Shown: positions 51,786 through 63,150, counted from the first letter of the stretch. The stretch is DNA of 64,000 nt from Jiella pelagia (GCF_026898155.1 NZ_CP114029.1:3824001-3888000), one strand, 5' to 3'. The notes: generated from the sequence alone by a model not told the origin. Numbers and translations are program-made.

Positions 51786-53035
51786 GTGATCAAGCTCGGG
51801 GAGATGATGATGATCCTGGATTTGCATCGGCAGGGCCTGTCGATATCGGAGATTGCCAGGCAGACCGGCACCGATCGCAAGACGGTGCGCAAATATATCG
51901 AACGGGGACTGGAGGCGCCGGCCTACGGCCCACGCAAGCCGCGCCAGGCGGTGATCGATCCCTTCACGGCCTATCTGCGTGAACGGGTCGCAGCCTATCC
52001 TGGTCTCACCGGGCGTCGGCTTTTCCGAGAGATCAAGGCGATCGGCTACACCGGCGGCTATACCGCCGTGACCGACTTTCTGCGGGATGTCCGCCCGACA
52101 CCGGAGCGCGGCTTCGAGGTCCGTTTCGAGACGCCACCGGGCGAGCAGGCCCAGGTCGACTTCGCGCAATTCCACGTCGTCTTCACCGACGAGCCGACGA
52201 CACCGCGGATCGTCTGGCTGTTCTCGCTGGTGCTCGGCTACAGCCGGCTGATCTGGGCGCGCTTCGTCGTCCACCAGGATTTGCCAACGGTCCTGCGCTG
52301 CCACACGGCCGCCTTCGAGGCGCTGGGCGGTGCGCCTCGCGAGGTTCTCTACGACAGGATGAAGACCGCGGTGATCGGCGAGGCCGAGACCGGCGGCATC
52401 GTCTACAATCGAGCATTGGTCGATCTCGCCCGCCACTACGGCTTTCATCCCAAAGCCTGCAGACCCTATCGGGCCAAGACCAAGGGGAAGGTCGAGCGGC
52501 CCTTCCGCTATATCCGAGAAGACTTCTTCTTGGCCCGCTCCTTCCGCAATCTCGACGATCTGAACGCGCAGCTCCGCCATTGGCTGGAGACGGTCGCCAA
52601 TCCAAGAGTTCACGCCACCACCCGGCGCGTCGTCAACGAGGCCTTCGCCGAAGAGCGGGCGCATCTGCGGCCGTTGCCGCTGGCCCCGTTCCGCTCGGTC
52701 CTGAAGCTGGAGAGGCGCATCAGCCGGGAAGGCATGGTCAGCGTCGGTGGTAATTTCTACAGCGTGCCCGATGCTACGCGACGAAGGACCGTCGAAGTCC
52801 ATACGCTGGCCGACGAGGTCCGCATCTTCGAAGACGGCACGCTGATCGCCGCCCATCCGGCCCTCGAGGGGCGCCACCAGCGCCGCGTCGAGCCCGGCCA
52901 TCGCCGGCCCCAGTCGCGACCACGGCGCCAAGGCTCCAGCGACGGCATTGTCATTCACGGCGCCGGCGACACGGTAGCGCAGCGGCCGCTCGCCTTTTAC
53001 GAGGCCGTCGGTCGAGCGATCGCGGAGGTCCGCTC

Positions 53036-53039
<4 letters not shown>
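51786..53039 (+). CDS. istA: IS21-family transposase
   Basis: A 417-residue IstA. N-terminal helix-turn-helix (LHRQGLSISEIARQTG), then the DDE-type core (EQAQVDFAQFHVVF, GAPREVLYDRMKTAV, YRAKTKGKVERPF) with the three acidic residues visible. The GTG at 51786 (VIKLGEMMM) has AGAGGG upstream and fits family starts; an ATG at 51753 would add 11 residues. The stop overlaps istB (GTGA). Confidence 0.92.
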
Positions 53040-53909
<870 letters not shown>

Positions 53910-54014
53910 GCGGCCAATCTGGGGAATTTTACTTCGGCGCTTCTGGGGAAAATTCACGCGGCATTGACACTTGTCTTACCAATCACAGCCATGGACGCAC
54001 TCCTGGACGCCTGA

Positions 54015-54322
54015 TCACGCGGCGGCTGTCCTACCCATCCCGCACGGTAATACAACCAAGCCCCTGCGTTTCCGAGCGTTTCCGCTCTTGGCCGCGTCCT
54101 GACAATGCCCTGTCCGACTTGTCTCCCCGGCCTGACCTCCAGCCGTGATGATGCGCTTTGTACCGTCCTCGGGACGGCTCTCCGGGTCAATGGCCTGCCC
54201 GCTCCATTCGCCTACGCTAACGCTCCGGCTCCCGTGTTGGCCATGACCCGCGCCGCCCGGTCCGGTCTCCTTTGCGCATCGGCTGGAAGGTCCAGCCCGT
54301 GCAACCAAAAAGGAGACACATC
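54015..54322. other. Non-coding gap after the toxin remnant
   Basis: About 310 bases between the toxin 3' fragment and the next small gene. I see no convincing gene or terminator. A ribosome site (AAAAAGGAGACACATC) at its end serves the next gene. Confidence 0.35.
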
Positions 54323-54568
54323 ATGAGCACAACACATCAAGCGGAACGCCCTCTCTACCGGGTCACATTTTCCCGCATCACCGGTCAGGACCGGGAGGGC
54401 AAAGACATCCTCTCCCGGCCCAAGGAGATTGGGGCGGTATGGTCCCGGAAGAAAGGCAAGGCGGGCGCGATCCTCATCCTTGATCTCATCCCGGTCGAAC
54501 TGCCTCAGCGCAAGGGGGTCATCTTCCTCTTGCCCGTGGACAACACCAACAACGGGGGCCGGCGATGA
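54323..54568 (+). CDS. Small plasmid-type protein (DUF736-like)
   Basis: An 81-residue protein (YRVTFSRITGQDREGKDI, SRPKEIGAVWSRKKGKAGAI, GVIFLLPVDN) resembling the DUF736-like proteins of rhizobial plasmids and conjugative islands. The role is unknown. It has a strong AAGGAG site and overlaps the next gene by four bases, so the two are coupled. Confidence 0.6.
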   Translation: MSTTHQAERPLYRVTFSRITGQDREGKDILSRPKEIGAVWSRKKGKAGAILILDLIPVELPQRKGVIFLLPVDNTNNGGRR

Positions 54569-54897
54569 GCCCCCGCACGACGCGCATCGCGGAGCTGAAT
54601 GATCAGCTCCGCACCGCATTCACCAGCGGGCGCATCCTCTGGACGCCGGGCATCGCTGCCCTGCCGCCTGAAACCCAGGCCGACATCCTGGCCAAGGTGC
54701 GGGCCTTCGACGCCTTCACGGGCGATAACGATCCGCACGGCGAACACGATTTCGGCGCGCTTGACCAGGCGGACGCCGGGAAGGTGTTCTGGAAGATTGA
54801 CTATTACGATCTCGCCTATGAAGGCCACAGCCCGGACGCGTCCGATCCGGCTGTCACCAACCGGGTGCTGACGATCATGCTGGCGTCGGAATATTGA
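54565..54897 (+). CDS. DUF3768 family protein
   Basis: A 110-residue protein with the DUF3768 signature: RIAELNDQLRTAF, FTGDNDPHGEHDFGAL, VFWKIDYYDL and a C-terminal NRVLTIMLASEY. Common on plasmids and integrative elements of alphaproteobacteria; biochemical function unknown. Coupled to the preceding small gene. Confidence 0.85.
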   Translation: MSPRTTRIAELNDQLRTAFTSGRILWTPGIAALPPETQADILAKVRAFDAFTGDNDPHGEHDFGALDQADAGKVFWKIDYYDLAYEGHSPDASDPAVTNRVLTIMLASEY

Positions 54898-55248
54898 TCC
54901 GACCGCCCGCATGTCCGGCAGCCTCAACCAGGCTGCCGGATTTTCTGTGCTCGTACTGAAAAGAGAGTGCTGCGGAATCGGTCGGCAGCGGCGGAGACGT
55001 CGGGTGGCTCGGCTGGACAGCGCGGCGGGAGCGGATAGGGTGGGCGGTAGCTGAAACGTCGCGCGGCTAAAATGGGAGAAGGTGGCGGCCAGCGGAGAGG
55101 GTGTCAGGCGGCGTCAGATGATTCAATCCAATGGGTCAAATCCTGTCCAGGCGTCACTATCGCAGATCGCAAGATGTGCGGGGTAATACCCCGCATCTTG
55201 GCAAGGGGGCAAAGCCCCCCGTTGCATCCCCCTTGGGCCTTCCAAAAA
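54898..55248. other. Non-coding region with stacked hairpins (possible oriT or terminator)
   Basis: Two hairpins lie close together: 55171-55199 (AAGAT + GCGGGGT with ACCCCGC + ATCTT) and 55205-55219 (GGGGGC AAA GCCCCC). They sit between the convergent DUF3768 and DUF3223 genes. No T-run follows. They may terminate transcription or be part of a mobilisation origin; I cannot decide. Confidence 0.4.
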
Positions 55249-55536
55249 CTAGTAGCAGGCGCGAAACGAAAATTTCTCCGTGCTGCCATCAGAACGATTT
55301 ACCCAAAAGCATCGTGTGCCGAAATCGGCTGTACGGACACTAAAACTCGCTATTCCAACTCCAATCTTGGCTGCAGCCTCTGGATGGTTGGAAACCAGCG
55401 CACTCAAGACATTTGCATCTTCATCCGAAACTTTATCGCCTAGTTCATATTTGTAAAGCATACTTTGGAAGAATGCGGTAGCATCACCCTTTTTAGGAAA
55501 CACTATACTCCCAATATTTACCGGCTTCGCAGGCAT
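55249..55536 (-). CDS. DUF3223 (DCL-family) protein, third gene of the Hachiman operon
   Basis: A 95-residue protein matching the DUF3223/DCL pattern: FFQSMLYKYELGDKVSDED, a central LVSNHPEAAAKIGVGIASF and an end CFWVNRSDGSTEKFSFRACY. In plants the fold (DEFECTIVE CHLOROPLASTS AND LEAVES) works in rRNA processing; the bacterial role is unknown. It starts 16 bases after the hamB stop on the same strand and shares its low GC, so it is probably co-transcribed. Confidence 0.78.
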   Translation of the reverse strand: MPAKPVNIGSIVFPKKGDATAFFQSMLYKYELGDKVSDEDANVLSALVSNHPEAAAKIGVGIASFSVRTADFGTRCFWVNRSDGSTEKFSFRACY

Positions 55537-55552
55537 ATCCCCTCCTATTCAA

Positions 55553-58172
55553 TTATTCTGTGGTTTCATCGCTACCATCGTTATGCAGCCCCGCTACACC
55601 GAGCGCTTCTTTAATAATCAGGTTCGGAAGGTCCATTCCCGCAAAATTTGGACCGTACTCTTTTAGCCAATTCAAACATCCTTCACGATCAAAGTCGTCA
55701 CGAGCAATTTTTTCATATAGGGCTACAGCCGCCATACGCGACATACCTAGTTCTATGAGAGAAAACAACGTTTTACTGGATACGCCGAACTCAAGCGCAA
55801 CACCGATGTCAAACTCATCGTCAATGAGATCGAGCCGTCCGCGCTCCTTCAGATACATCTTCAAAACATCAAGATAGGCGGACACATATTTAGGCGCCCG
55901 AAATCGAGCCGTCTCTTCAACGATGTTCATAGTGTCCCTAATGAGAACCGGAAGTTTGAAGGAGCGCCCATTCTTTTGATGGTACTCAATGCGACGCTTG
56001 ATAATTTCGGCGAGAGATAAGCCCTTCAGCCATTCTATAACAACCAGTGCATGCAGAGGGATCAGGCCGTCAGGAAGAAATACTGGATATATGCTCTGAT
56101 TTATACGTCGCATCACCGTAACAAACCGATCATATGCGTCAACACTTTCGGAAGGCGCAAGTAGGAGGTTCTCAATATTTCCTTCATAACTATGAAACGC
56201 ATTTAGAAGACGCTGCAGTCCAATAGGACTAACTCCAGGATGTCTTTCTAGTATGCTCAGAGGTATTTTTACGCTTTCAGCAATAGGGGCTAAACTACTA
56301 TCTAATCGCAACAGGGCCTCAGCCGAGTGCCGCTGTGCGAACATAGCCTTGGTAAGAGAACCAAATCGCATATAGGTGTTGAGTAAATATGCCCCTACCT
56401 GCTCGAAAAATTCTCCTCCCTCGATTTGTTCGGAGGTGTCAGAGCTACGACGATCTAAATAAGCCGCTAAATCGTCGAGCGATTCAAGAACATAGTCGGT
56501 TTCTCGTTTAATGGGGTATCGTGAACGGGCGGGAACGCCTCCCGGCCATGCCTTCTCGTCGTACGGATCAATACATAAGATATTACCCTGAAACTCGTTA
56601 CCCCAGCGCCCGGCTCTCCCGGCCAGATTCCAAAAATCGTGTGGCTCCATTGGATGCCCTTTACCCTTTCGCGGGCCGCGTACCACAATCGTTCTACAGG
56701 ATAAGTTAACACCTTCGATAAGCGTGGATGTGCACGCCAGGAACTTGATTTTTCCGCTTCGAAACAGTCGCTCGACCTCGGTCCTAATTAATGACGGCAT
56801 ATTTCCGTAATGGAATGCAACGCCTTTTTCAACTAGAGGTGCAAGCTGGTAATTTCTGTGAACTCCTTTACGCGCGAGATCAGCTAGATCACGCAACTCT
56901 TGATCATCCGGTGGCACCCCCACGCCTAATTGGCTAATAAGATGCGCAACATCTTCAGCTTCTGCTGCTCCATTGCAATAAACCAGAGTTCCCCCACGTC
57001 CTCCAGCTGCTGCTGCTATGAACGCGAGTCTCTTCCTTAAGCCCGCCGGCTTATTCGCCAGTTTTAGAACACCTAAATTTAAAGTCGAATTTGCCGATTT
57101 GAGGTCAAGATTCCAATCCTTCGGCTTCCGCGGAGCTTGCTCTACGAGGATGACGTTCTGTAAAACCGTTGGCATATCGCTGTCTATAGATGCCGTGAAC
57201 GCGCCGGCAGGAGCGTCCTGCAGCAGTTCGCCAGGGTTCTGAGTTGATGGGCTTACGAAGACGGTTTTGATATTGGGGTTGGTTCGGCATAGCCGCTCGA
57301 CGGCGTCTTGCAAAATTACACCTCTCTGATGATCGCCTATCTTGTGCGCCTCATCGACGAGAAGAAGGTCAGCAAATAGCTGATCCTCCAATAAATTTGC
57401 TAGCAAGTGGATGCGCTCTTGCGTAAAGACAAATACTGTCTTCTTATGCTTCGATATTGCGGAGATATATGCCGTCTGTAAGGGTAGGGAAACAATCTCA
57501 ATCCCGTCTATATCCGCACACAGCTCCTTTAAGTTTTCCTCAATTTCGCTTACGAGCGCTCGTGTAGGGGCCAAGTAGATGGCGACGCGTGTATTTGTTG
57601 TCCTGATGTAGTCAAGAACCCAATGAAGTACGAGAAACGTCTTTCCAGATGCAGTGGGAGCTGAAGCTGAGAGCCACGTCACTTCAGATGATGCGCTTTC
57701 CCAGAGATCGCGCTGAAAATTATTTACCGCTAACCACTTGCCACTAGCATTTAGAAGAATGGAGTCTTCAAAAGTTCTCCTCTGGGCTTCGATCCTCATC
57801 GATACGCCAAGCCGGCCTTCAAGGTCAGGCGCAATTTGAGCGCGCTGTTGAGCTAGTTCAACAGAGCGATGATTCGAGAGTTTCGCTAAAAGTATCGCAC
57901 CAGCGTCGCGGATACTATCTGATGTATTTAAAGTCAGTGCGGCTGTTGCAATTCGGAGTGATGCCTCTTTGTGATTACGCTGTTTAGATCGCGCCAGAAG
58001 ACTGGCTGCCAGCATTAGGTCGTGCCAATTGAAATCGCGCTTTACGTCTTCACAGTTATAGGAGGCTCGTTAAACTTGTTATTTCTGTCGAGACTGTCAA
58101 ATGAGTTAGCTTCGAAATTTCTTCGAAAAATGCCTCATTGGTCAGCCAGTCAAATAACTCTACATCGTTCAT
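55553..58172 (-). CDS. hamB: Hachiman defence helicase HamB, one artefactual frameshift
   Basis: Superfamily 2 (Ski2-like) helicase of the two-gene Hachiman anti-phage system; 872 residues when corrected. Walker A SAPTASGKTF is at about 170-179, DEAH in LLLVDEAHKIGD at 273-276, motif III-like SPSTQNPGE, and motif VI NLAGRAGRWG. The frame breaks at 58062-58068 (GAGGCTC on the + strand); GAGCTC gives SLTSSYNCEDVKRDFNW. This restores 52 N-terminal residues beginning MNDVELFDWLTNEAFF, with the ATG overlapping the hamA stop by four bases. Without it the gene appears to start at 58015. Confidence 0.9.
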
Positions 58173-59116
58173 GTGTTAATCCCGAGCTTTTCGAAAAATG
58201 TATCGCGAAAACCTTCTGCGGAGGGAATCGGCACACAAAAAAATTGAACATCAAAACTCTGAAGTTTTTCGGCGCATAATCTTTTTGCGACGCTTTTAGT
58301 CCACTTCTCTATTTCATTTTTGGCAGCTTTCAGGACTTGATCAGCTACGGCCTTCACACTGTTCGGCGGATAGAAAGAAGCATCGAACGCAATAAGTGCA
58401 ATGCCGCAATACTCGACCCGATTAGACAGGGTCGAACTCTTATTGAAATATTTCTTAAAGGCGGAGGTGAGATTAGGATCGTTTAAATCTGCTTTGTCAC
58501 TTAACAAAACTAAATCGCGTTCTCTATTCGCTCCCTCGTGATCGATTTCAATCAAAAAAGGGGCTAGAGACGAAAGGCAATCTCTTACAGCGGCGGTAGG
58601 GTCCGCGTACATTTTAGACTCACCCCAAAAAAGCTTAAGAATGCCATCGTCGTTTACTGAAGCATAGACACCATCTGCTCCGTGGTAGTGGACTCGGGAA
58701 TCCGTTTTCAAGTCCATTTTACACAAAACTTGTGGGATTTTTAAAAACCGTTCAGCCAAGAGATAGAGCAGCATTTCGCCACCTTCTCCGCTGTTTTTTA
58801 AGTCCGTGAATGTCCCAAGTGCTTCGTGATGCAAAGCTGCGACTGCGCTTCCAGACTTATATTTTGCATCTCGTGCCCTTGCTTCATCCAAGCGGGATTT
58901 GGGAATGGCATAATTAACAATGGCGTTTCTCATAAATTCGGCTAGACGATCAGGTTTAACGCGACCGTTTGCATCAACCGTGAGGCAGTGGCAGTGGAAG
59001 CGAGCTGAGCAATCCTTAATTGGAAAATCTTTCTCCACAAGTTGGAGGTGAACGTCCAGCTCTTCTGGGTCTCCGGAAAGTATCGATGCCAGGTCTTCGG
59101 GCGATATTTGGTGCAC
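58169..59116 (-). CDS. hamA: Hachiman defence effector HamA (DUF1837)
   Basis: A 315-residue DUF1837 protein, the nuclease-type effector of Hachiman. A PD-(D/E)xK-like core is visible: Asp148 in HGADGVYAS, then Glu166 and Lys168 in LFWGESKMYADP. Before it is a helical block EGGEMLLYLLAERFL. It is coupled to hamB by a four-base overlap and lies on the minus strand after the mobilisation operon with an 80-base AT-rich gap that probably contains the promoter. GC is low for this window, indicating transfer. Confidence 0.9.
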   Translation of the reverse strand: MHQISPEDLASILSGDPEELDVHLQLVEKDFPIKDCSARFHCHCLTVDANGRVKPDRLAEFMRNAIVNYAIPKSRLDEARARDAKYKSGSAVAALHHEALGTFTDLKNSGEGGEMLLYLLAERFLKIPQVLCKMDLKTDSRVHYHGADGVYASVNDDGILKLFWGESKMYADPTAAVRDCLSSLAPFLIEIDHEGANRERDLVLLSDKADLNDPNLTSAFKKYFNKSSTLSNRVEYCGIALIAFDASFYPPNSVKAVADQVLKAAKNEIEKWTKSVAKRLCAEKLQSFDVQFFCVPIPSAEGFRDTFFEKLGINT

Positions 59117-59195
59117 GGCAAACTCGTCTGCTCTTTAAATTTTTTGAAACCTCGATAGCGACGTTACGATATTCGGCATACACTACTTATAATTG

Positions 59196-60575
59196 TTATT
59201 TGGCTCGAATCATATACCTTATTTCTGTTCGTTTCCAGAACTCCGGCATTTCAACCACAAAGTACCCCTGATCTCTCGATTCGAGCAAGCCTGTCTCCCC
59301 GCCGGTGGCTTCCCGAATGTCTTCGACCTGGAGCAGGGGCCGGGCCTGTTCGACGAGGTTGTCGCCTGAGCCGCTGACCTGGTTCTGGTTGACGTTGAAC
59401 CCCCGGATCATAAGGGAGGTTTTGCCGGACCGGTGTTCGATCTCTTTCAGCGTGTCGGTATCGGGAAGCCCACGATAGAGGGTGTGCGCCACGGCTTTCT
59501 TCCAGATGCGGGCAATCTCCTTGCCATACCGCGCTTCGATCTGCGCTGGGGCATTCTGGAACACGCCGACGAAGTTGATGCCGCCTGCGCGGTAGAGTGT
59601 CAGGATTTCATGGAAGTTGGAGACATAGAGCTGGCCCCACTCCTCGCCGATGAGGAGCGCCCGCAACAGGCCGGGCGCGGCGGCATAGCGCTCCACAATG
59701 GCCGCCGTCATTGCGCCGACGAAGGTGCGGCTCGTCTCGGAGGTTGCCGCACCCATGATGAACAGCGCCGTGCGCTCGATCTTCATGTCCGCCGGATCAA
59801 ACGAGTTCTTTGACGTGACTTTTCGCGCCGCCGTGCCGGGCTGGAAGCCTTGGAGCCGTTCGACCATCATCGAGGAATAGGCATTCCACTGGTCCTGGCT
59901 ATCAGTCCAGCTGGCGACGAGACGGCACATGCCGGAATCATCTTCCATGCGGGCGTCTGCCGCCCAGACCAGAAGATCGTCGGCAATCTCGAACCGGCCT
60001 CGTCCGTAGAAGTCCCACAGGCCACCTGGTGAACACGACCAGCGGCGGGAGGGATAGAGTGCTGTGATCTTGTTATAGAGCGCAAACGCCGTGCGCACCC
60101 CTTGGCCGATCCAGCGGTTCTTGATGTCGCTTTCGACTGGAACGAGATAGCTGGCCGCGTCATACGCGACATCATTCACCGTGCCCCGCAGTGCCGGATC
60201 GGCAGCCACTTCCAAGAGGCGCGTATTGATGTTGAAGGATTCGGACGGATAGCCGTGGATGCGCCGGGGGTTGATGAACCGCACCCGGTAGCCTTCGCGC
60301 TCCAGCGTCTTCCAGCTGATCCAGGCCAGCTCCGCGTCCTTGGGATCGGTGATGATCTTGGTGAAGTGCGCGGTGCGCGGCGAGACGAGGTTGACGCCGA
60401 GGAACCGCGTCAGCTTGCCCTTGCCGGCCTGGGCGTCGATTGCGACGGGCTCCGTACCGTCATAGATCAGTGGCTGCCCATTGAAGAAGCCGAGTTCAAT
60501 GCCGCGCCGGATGTTCCGGCGCGGCGCTTCGGCGAGGTCTACCAAAAAGGCTGGCGAGAGGTCCGTCCCGGTCAT
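59196..60575 (-). CDS. VirD4/TraG-type coupling protein
   Basis: A 459-residue coupling ATPase that links the relaxosome to a secretion channel. Walker A-like DAQAGKGKLTRFLG is at about 45-58, a Walker B-like region LLRALLIGEEWGQLY, and FNAPA-type features GVFQNAPAQIEARYG. No N-terminal transmembrane helices are present; the membrane protein two genes upstream may provide the anchor. It overlaps the preceding small gene by four bases and is last in the mobilisation operon. Confidence 0.82.
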   Translation of the reverse strand: MTGTDLSPAFLVDLAEAPRRNIRRGIELGFFNGQPLIYDGTEPVAIDAQAGKGKLTRFLGVNLVSPRTAHFTKIITDPKDAELAWISWKTLEREGYRVRFINPRRIHGYPSESFNINTRLLEVAADPALRGTVNDVAYDAASYLVPVESDIKNRWIGQGVRTAFALYNKITALYPSRRWSCSPGGLWDFYGRGRFEIADDLLVWAADARMEDDSGMCRLVASWTDSQDQWNAYSSMMVERLQGFQPGTAARKVTSKNSFDPADMKIERTALFIMGAATSETSRTFVGAMTAAIVERYAAAPGLLRALLIGEEWGQLYVSNFHEILTLYRAGGINFVGVFQNAPAQIEARYGKEIARIWKKAVAHTLYRGLPDTDTLKEIEHRSGKTSLMIRGFNVNQNQVSGSGDNLVEQARPLLQVEDIREATGGETGLLESRDQGYFVVEMPEFWKRTEIRYMIRAK

Positions 60576-60806
60576 GGCAGGAGACCGGCGCGGCGCAGCG
60601 CCTCCCCGTCATCGAGGCGCGCGTGGCCCAGCGACCCGCTGGGGTTGGCGTCGAGCATTGCCTGAAGCTGCTGCGCGGCCAGTCGCTCGCTGCGTATTCG
60701 CGCGCGTCTCGCTTCCGCTGCATCGCGCCAACCCAGACGCTGCTGCGCGTGTGATTCAAACATCCAGGCGATCTCGTAGAGCCTCGAACAGGCGGCGGAA
60801 GCTCAT
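60572..60806 (-). CDS. Small mobilisation-operon protein, one artefactual frameshift
   Basis: About 77 residues when corrected: MSFRRLFELYEIAWMFESHA, then a basic, helical region WRDAAEARRARIRSERLAAQ and an end DGEALRRAGLLP. The frame breaks at 60779-60785 (GAGCCTC on the + strand); GAGCTC gives RLFELYEIAW. It overlaps both neighbours by four bases (ATGA), so it is translated as part of the operon. Function unknown. Confidence 0.75.
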
Positions 60807-61330
60807 TTGAACTCCTCCTCGTCATCCCAGCTGGCAAAGCGGAAGGGTTCGGCAGACCGCGCCGGACCTTTCATACGGACCGGCTCGCGGCCCTCAAGAC
60901 GCACGCGGGCCGGCGGCTCCAACGCACGCGGCGCGGGCACAGGCACAATGTCCGCCTCCTCCTCGTCCTCGCTCGTCTCTTCCAGGATGGCGATGCCAAC
61001 CGAGCCAAGGACGTAACCGCCGATCACCATGTAGAACCACCAGTCCGGATCGATCCGGAAGTCAATGAGGATGGCGGAGAAGACGACGAAGGCCGGAACA
61101 AGAATCGCGCCGGCAAGGCCACGATAGATGAAGAGCCGCGCATCACGGGGCTTGATGGTAATACTGCCGAGCTTGAGCGGCCTCATCCAGGCGCACAGCG
61201 CCAGGATGGTCATGATGACGGCGAGAAACGCCAGCACGGCAAAGAGAAAGATGCCGATTAAGGCGAGGCCCGCCCCGACGAGGGCGAGGGCAAACGCCAT
61301 CCCGCCGTCCTGATTGTTGTTCGATGACAT
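60803..61330 (-). CDS. Membrane protein of the mobilisation operon
   Basis: A 175-residue product with about four hydrophobic segments (GMAFALALVGAGLALIGIFL, FLAVIMTILALCAWM, LAGAILVPAFVVFSAILI, WWFYMVIGGYVLGSVGIAI) followed by an acidic then basic cytoplasmic tail. Its place between relaxase and coupling protein suggests it anchors the coupling ATPase, as a detached N-terminal domain would. No family is recognised. Confidence 0.7.
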   Translation of the reverse strand: MSSNNNQDGGMAFALALVGAGLALIGIFLFAVLAFLAVIMTILALCAWMRPLKLGSITIKPRDARLFIYRGLAGAILVPAFVVFSAILIDFRIDPDWWFYMVIGGYVLGSVGIAILEETSEDEEEADIVPVPAPRALEPPARVRLEGREPVRMKGPARSAEPFRFASWDDEEEFK

Positions 61331-61363
61331 GTCTGTGCACTCCTTCTGGAATAAGAGCGCGGC

Positions 61364-62671
61364 CTATCGGTCCAGGCGAAGCCCCCGGCTTCTCTGGCGT
61401 CCGCTGCCGCGTTCCGGTTGACGGGCGCGGCCTTGATCACGCGCCGGGCCATCTCGCCCGGACGTGAAGGCGAGGAAGCGCCCGATCTCCCCGCGCAATT
61501 GCCGTAGCTGCTTGGCTTGTTCAGTCCGCAGCGCCTTAATGCGGTCCTGTAGCGCCGCCCGCTGGCTCAGCTGCTTGTCGATCAGCGCCTGCCGCGCGTC
61601 CGCCTGGCGTTGCCACAGCTCCGCCATCGCAGACTCGTTGCGGCGGCGTACGTTTTGGTACTGCCCGCTGACACGCTGCCAGATGCCGGGAACTCCGCGC
61701 GGCAAGGCGGCAGAGCGGCTTTTGATTTCCGCCTGCCACTCGGCTTTATGTTCGGCTTCGAGGCGGTTCCGCGTGCGGCGATGACGTTCGGTCATCTCCG
61801 CCTTGTGATCGTTTAGCGCCTTGGCGGATTGCGCAAAATTCGCCTTGCTCTCCGCCACATGGCGGCGGATCGCCGGCGTCATCCGTTCGGCAATGCGCGC
61901 TTTGGTCTGATCGACGGACCGTAAATCCACCCCGTCGCCGAGCTTTGCGCGGACATCCTTGGTCTTGAGGTCCAGCATCCGGGAAAGAGCGTGAACGCTG
62001 CCGTCATGATCGACGATCACATGCCCGCGCCGATCACCACGGGCGAGGAAGAAGCCCTTGCTTTCAAGCGCCACCTCAAAGCCACTCTGGCTGTCGGAGT
62101 TTTTCCAGCATTCCTGGACGATGAGCTTCTGCCAGCGCGGATCGACGGCCTGGCGTTTACCCTGCTGCCATTCCGCCAGGGTGAAGCCGGTGTGGTCACG
62201 CGCGGCCTTATCCAGCATGCCCTTCGGCATGTCCCAGCCGTGATCGAGATAGAGGGATTGCGAGACGCCCTGCAGCTTGGTCTTGAAGAAAGACATCTGC
62301 TTGGCCGTCATCGTCTCGGCGTCGATGCGGCTCCACACGCAATGCGCATGACGCCGTCCTTCCTTCTCGTGGAAGACGACGGCGCGTGGCTGGCCTTGAA
62401 GTCCGAGCTTGTCCTCGACCTGGCCGATGGCCGCCTCGAACTGCGCCGCGCTGACGCGGGCGCTCTCCGGCGGGCTCAGGCTCAGCGAGAAGAGATATTG
62501 CTTGCAGCGTGTGCCGCGCGCGATGGCTTCCGCTTCCTTGAACGCGCCTTTCAAATCGTCCGAGGCAAAGCCGCGCAGCTCATGGACACGGACATGCTCG
62601 TTATCTTCGACCTTCATCAGGTGGCGGGCGAGGTCCTGTCCCCCGCCGCGTTGCGAGCCCTTGAGGATCAT
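61364..62671 (-). CDS. Relaxase / mobilisation nuclease
   Basis: A 435-residue relaxase that nicks the transfer origin and leads the strand into the recipient. The N-terminal domain has QYLFSLSLSPPESARVS and the metal-binding His cluster in VFHEKEGRRHAHCVWSRI. A helical C-terminal half is rich in Arg, Gln and Lys (residues about 270-400). It overlaps the MobC-like gene by four bases. The catalytic Tyr is not pinpointed. Confidence 0.88.
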   Translation of the reverse strand: MILKGSQRGGGQDLARHLMKVEDNEHVRVHELRGFASDDLKGAFKEAEAIARGTRCKQYLFSLSLSPPESARVSAAQFEAAIGQVEDKLGLQGQPRAVVFHEKEGRRHAHCVWSRIDAETMTAKQMSFFKTKLQGVSQSLYLDHGWDMPKGMLDKAARDHTGFTLAEWQQGKRQAVDPRWQKLIVQECWKNSDSQSGFEVALESKGFFLARGDRRGHVIVDHDGSVHALSRMLDLKTKDVRAKLGDGVDLRSVDQTKARIAERMTPAIRRHVAESKANFAQSAKALNDHKAEMTERHRRTRNRLEAEHKAEWQAEIKSRSAALPRGVPGIWQRVSGQYQNVRRRNESAMAELWQRQADARQALIDKQLSQRAALQDRIKALRTEQAKQLRQLRGEIGRFLAFTSGRDGPARDQGRARQPERGSGRQRSRGLRLDR

Positions 62672-63150
62672 GGTCGCACCCCGCCCATCTGCAGGCCGAG
62701 CGCATCCATGAGCAGGCGGCGAAGTTCGCGCACATCCGCTAGCGTGTCTTGCAGTTGCCTCTGCGTCTCGGGATCGACGGGCAGGGAGCCGGAGCGGGCG
62801 GCACTGGCAAGCTCCGCGAGACTCGCGCCCAGTTCGGTTTTGCCGAGGAGGCCGAGAACCCGCGCAAGCGCCTTCCGGTCCTCAATGGGTTGGCCGGTGC
62901 GCCGCTTGCGCGTATTACTGCCATCCAGGACCTTGACCCGGATATAGGTGCCGAGCGGTTCGCCCCCGGCTTCCCTCGCCAGCTGGGCGCGCTCTTCTTC
63001 ACTGAGGCGAATGCTGAACGGCGCGGCGCGTTTGCGTTTCGGCCCGTTCGCCGCTTCCGGCGGCGCACGCCGTATGACAGGCCGTGGTTTTGAAAGCGGC
63101 ATGTCTGGCAGGCCGGTCGCGCTGGCGAAGACATCCCCTACGGAGAGCAT
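62668..63150 (-). CDS. MobC-like relaxosome accessory protein
   Basis: A 160-residue protein with a ribbon-helix-helix region (FSIRLSEEERAQLAREAGG, LGTYIRVKVLDG) and a helical C-terminus (LQDTLADVRELRRLLMDALG). Such proteins bind oriT and help the relaxase. It is first in the minus-strand mobilisation operon and overlaps the relaxase start by four bases. Confidence 0.82.
   Translation of the reverse strand: MLSVGDVFASATGLPDMPLSKPRPVIRRAPPEAANGPKRKRAAPFSIRLSEEERAQLAREAGGEPLGTYIRVKVLDGSNTRKRRTGQPIEDRKALARVLGLLGKTELGASLAELASAARSGSLPVDPETQRQLQDTLADVRELRRLLMDALGLQMGGVRP

Noticed and set aside
61991..62947. Plus-strand open frame of 318 codons opposite the relaxase
   Set aside because: Shadow of the relaxase and MobC-like genes, which have clear motifs and coupled starts.
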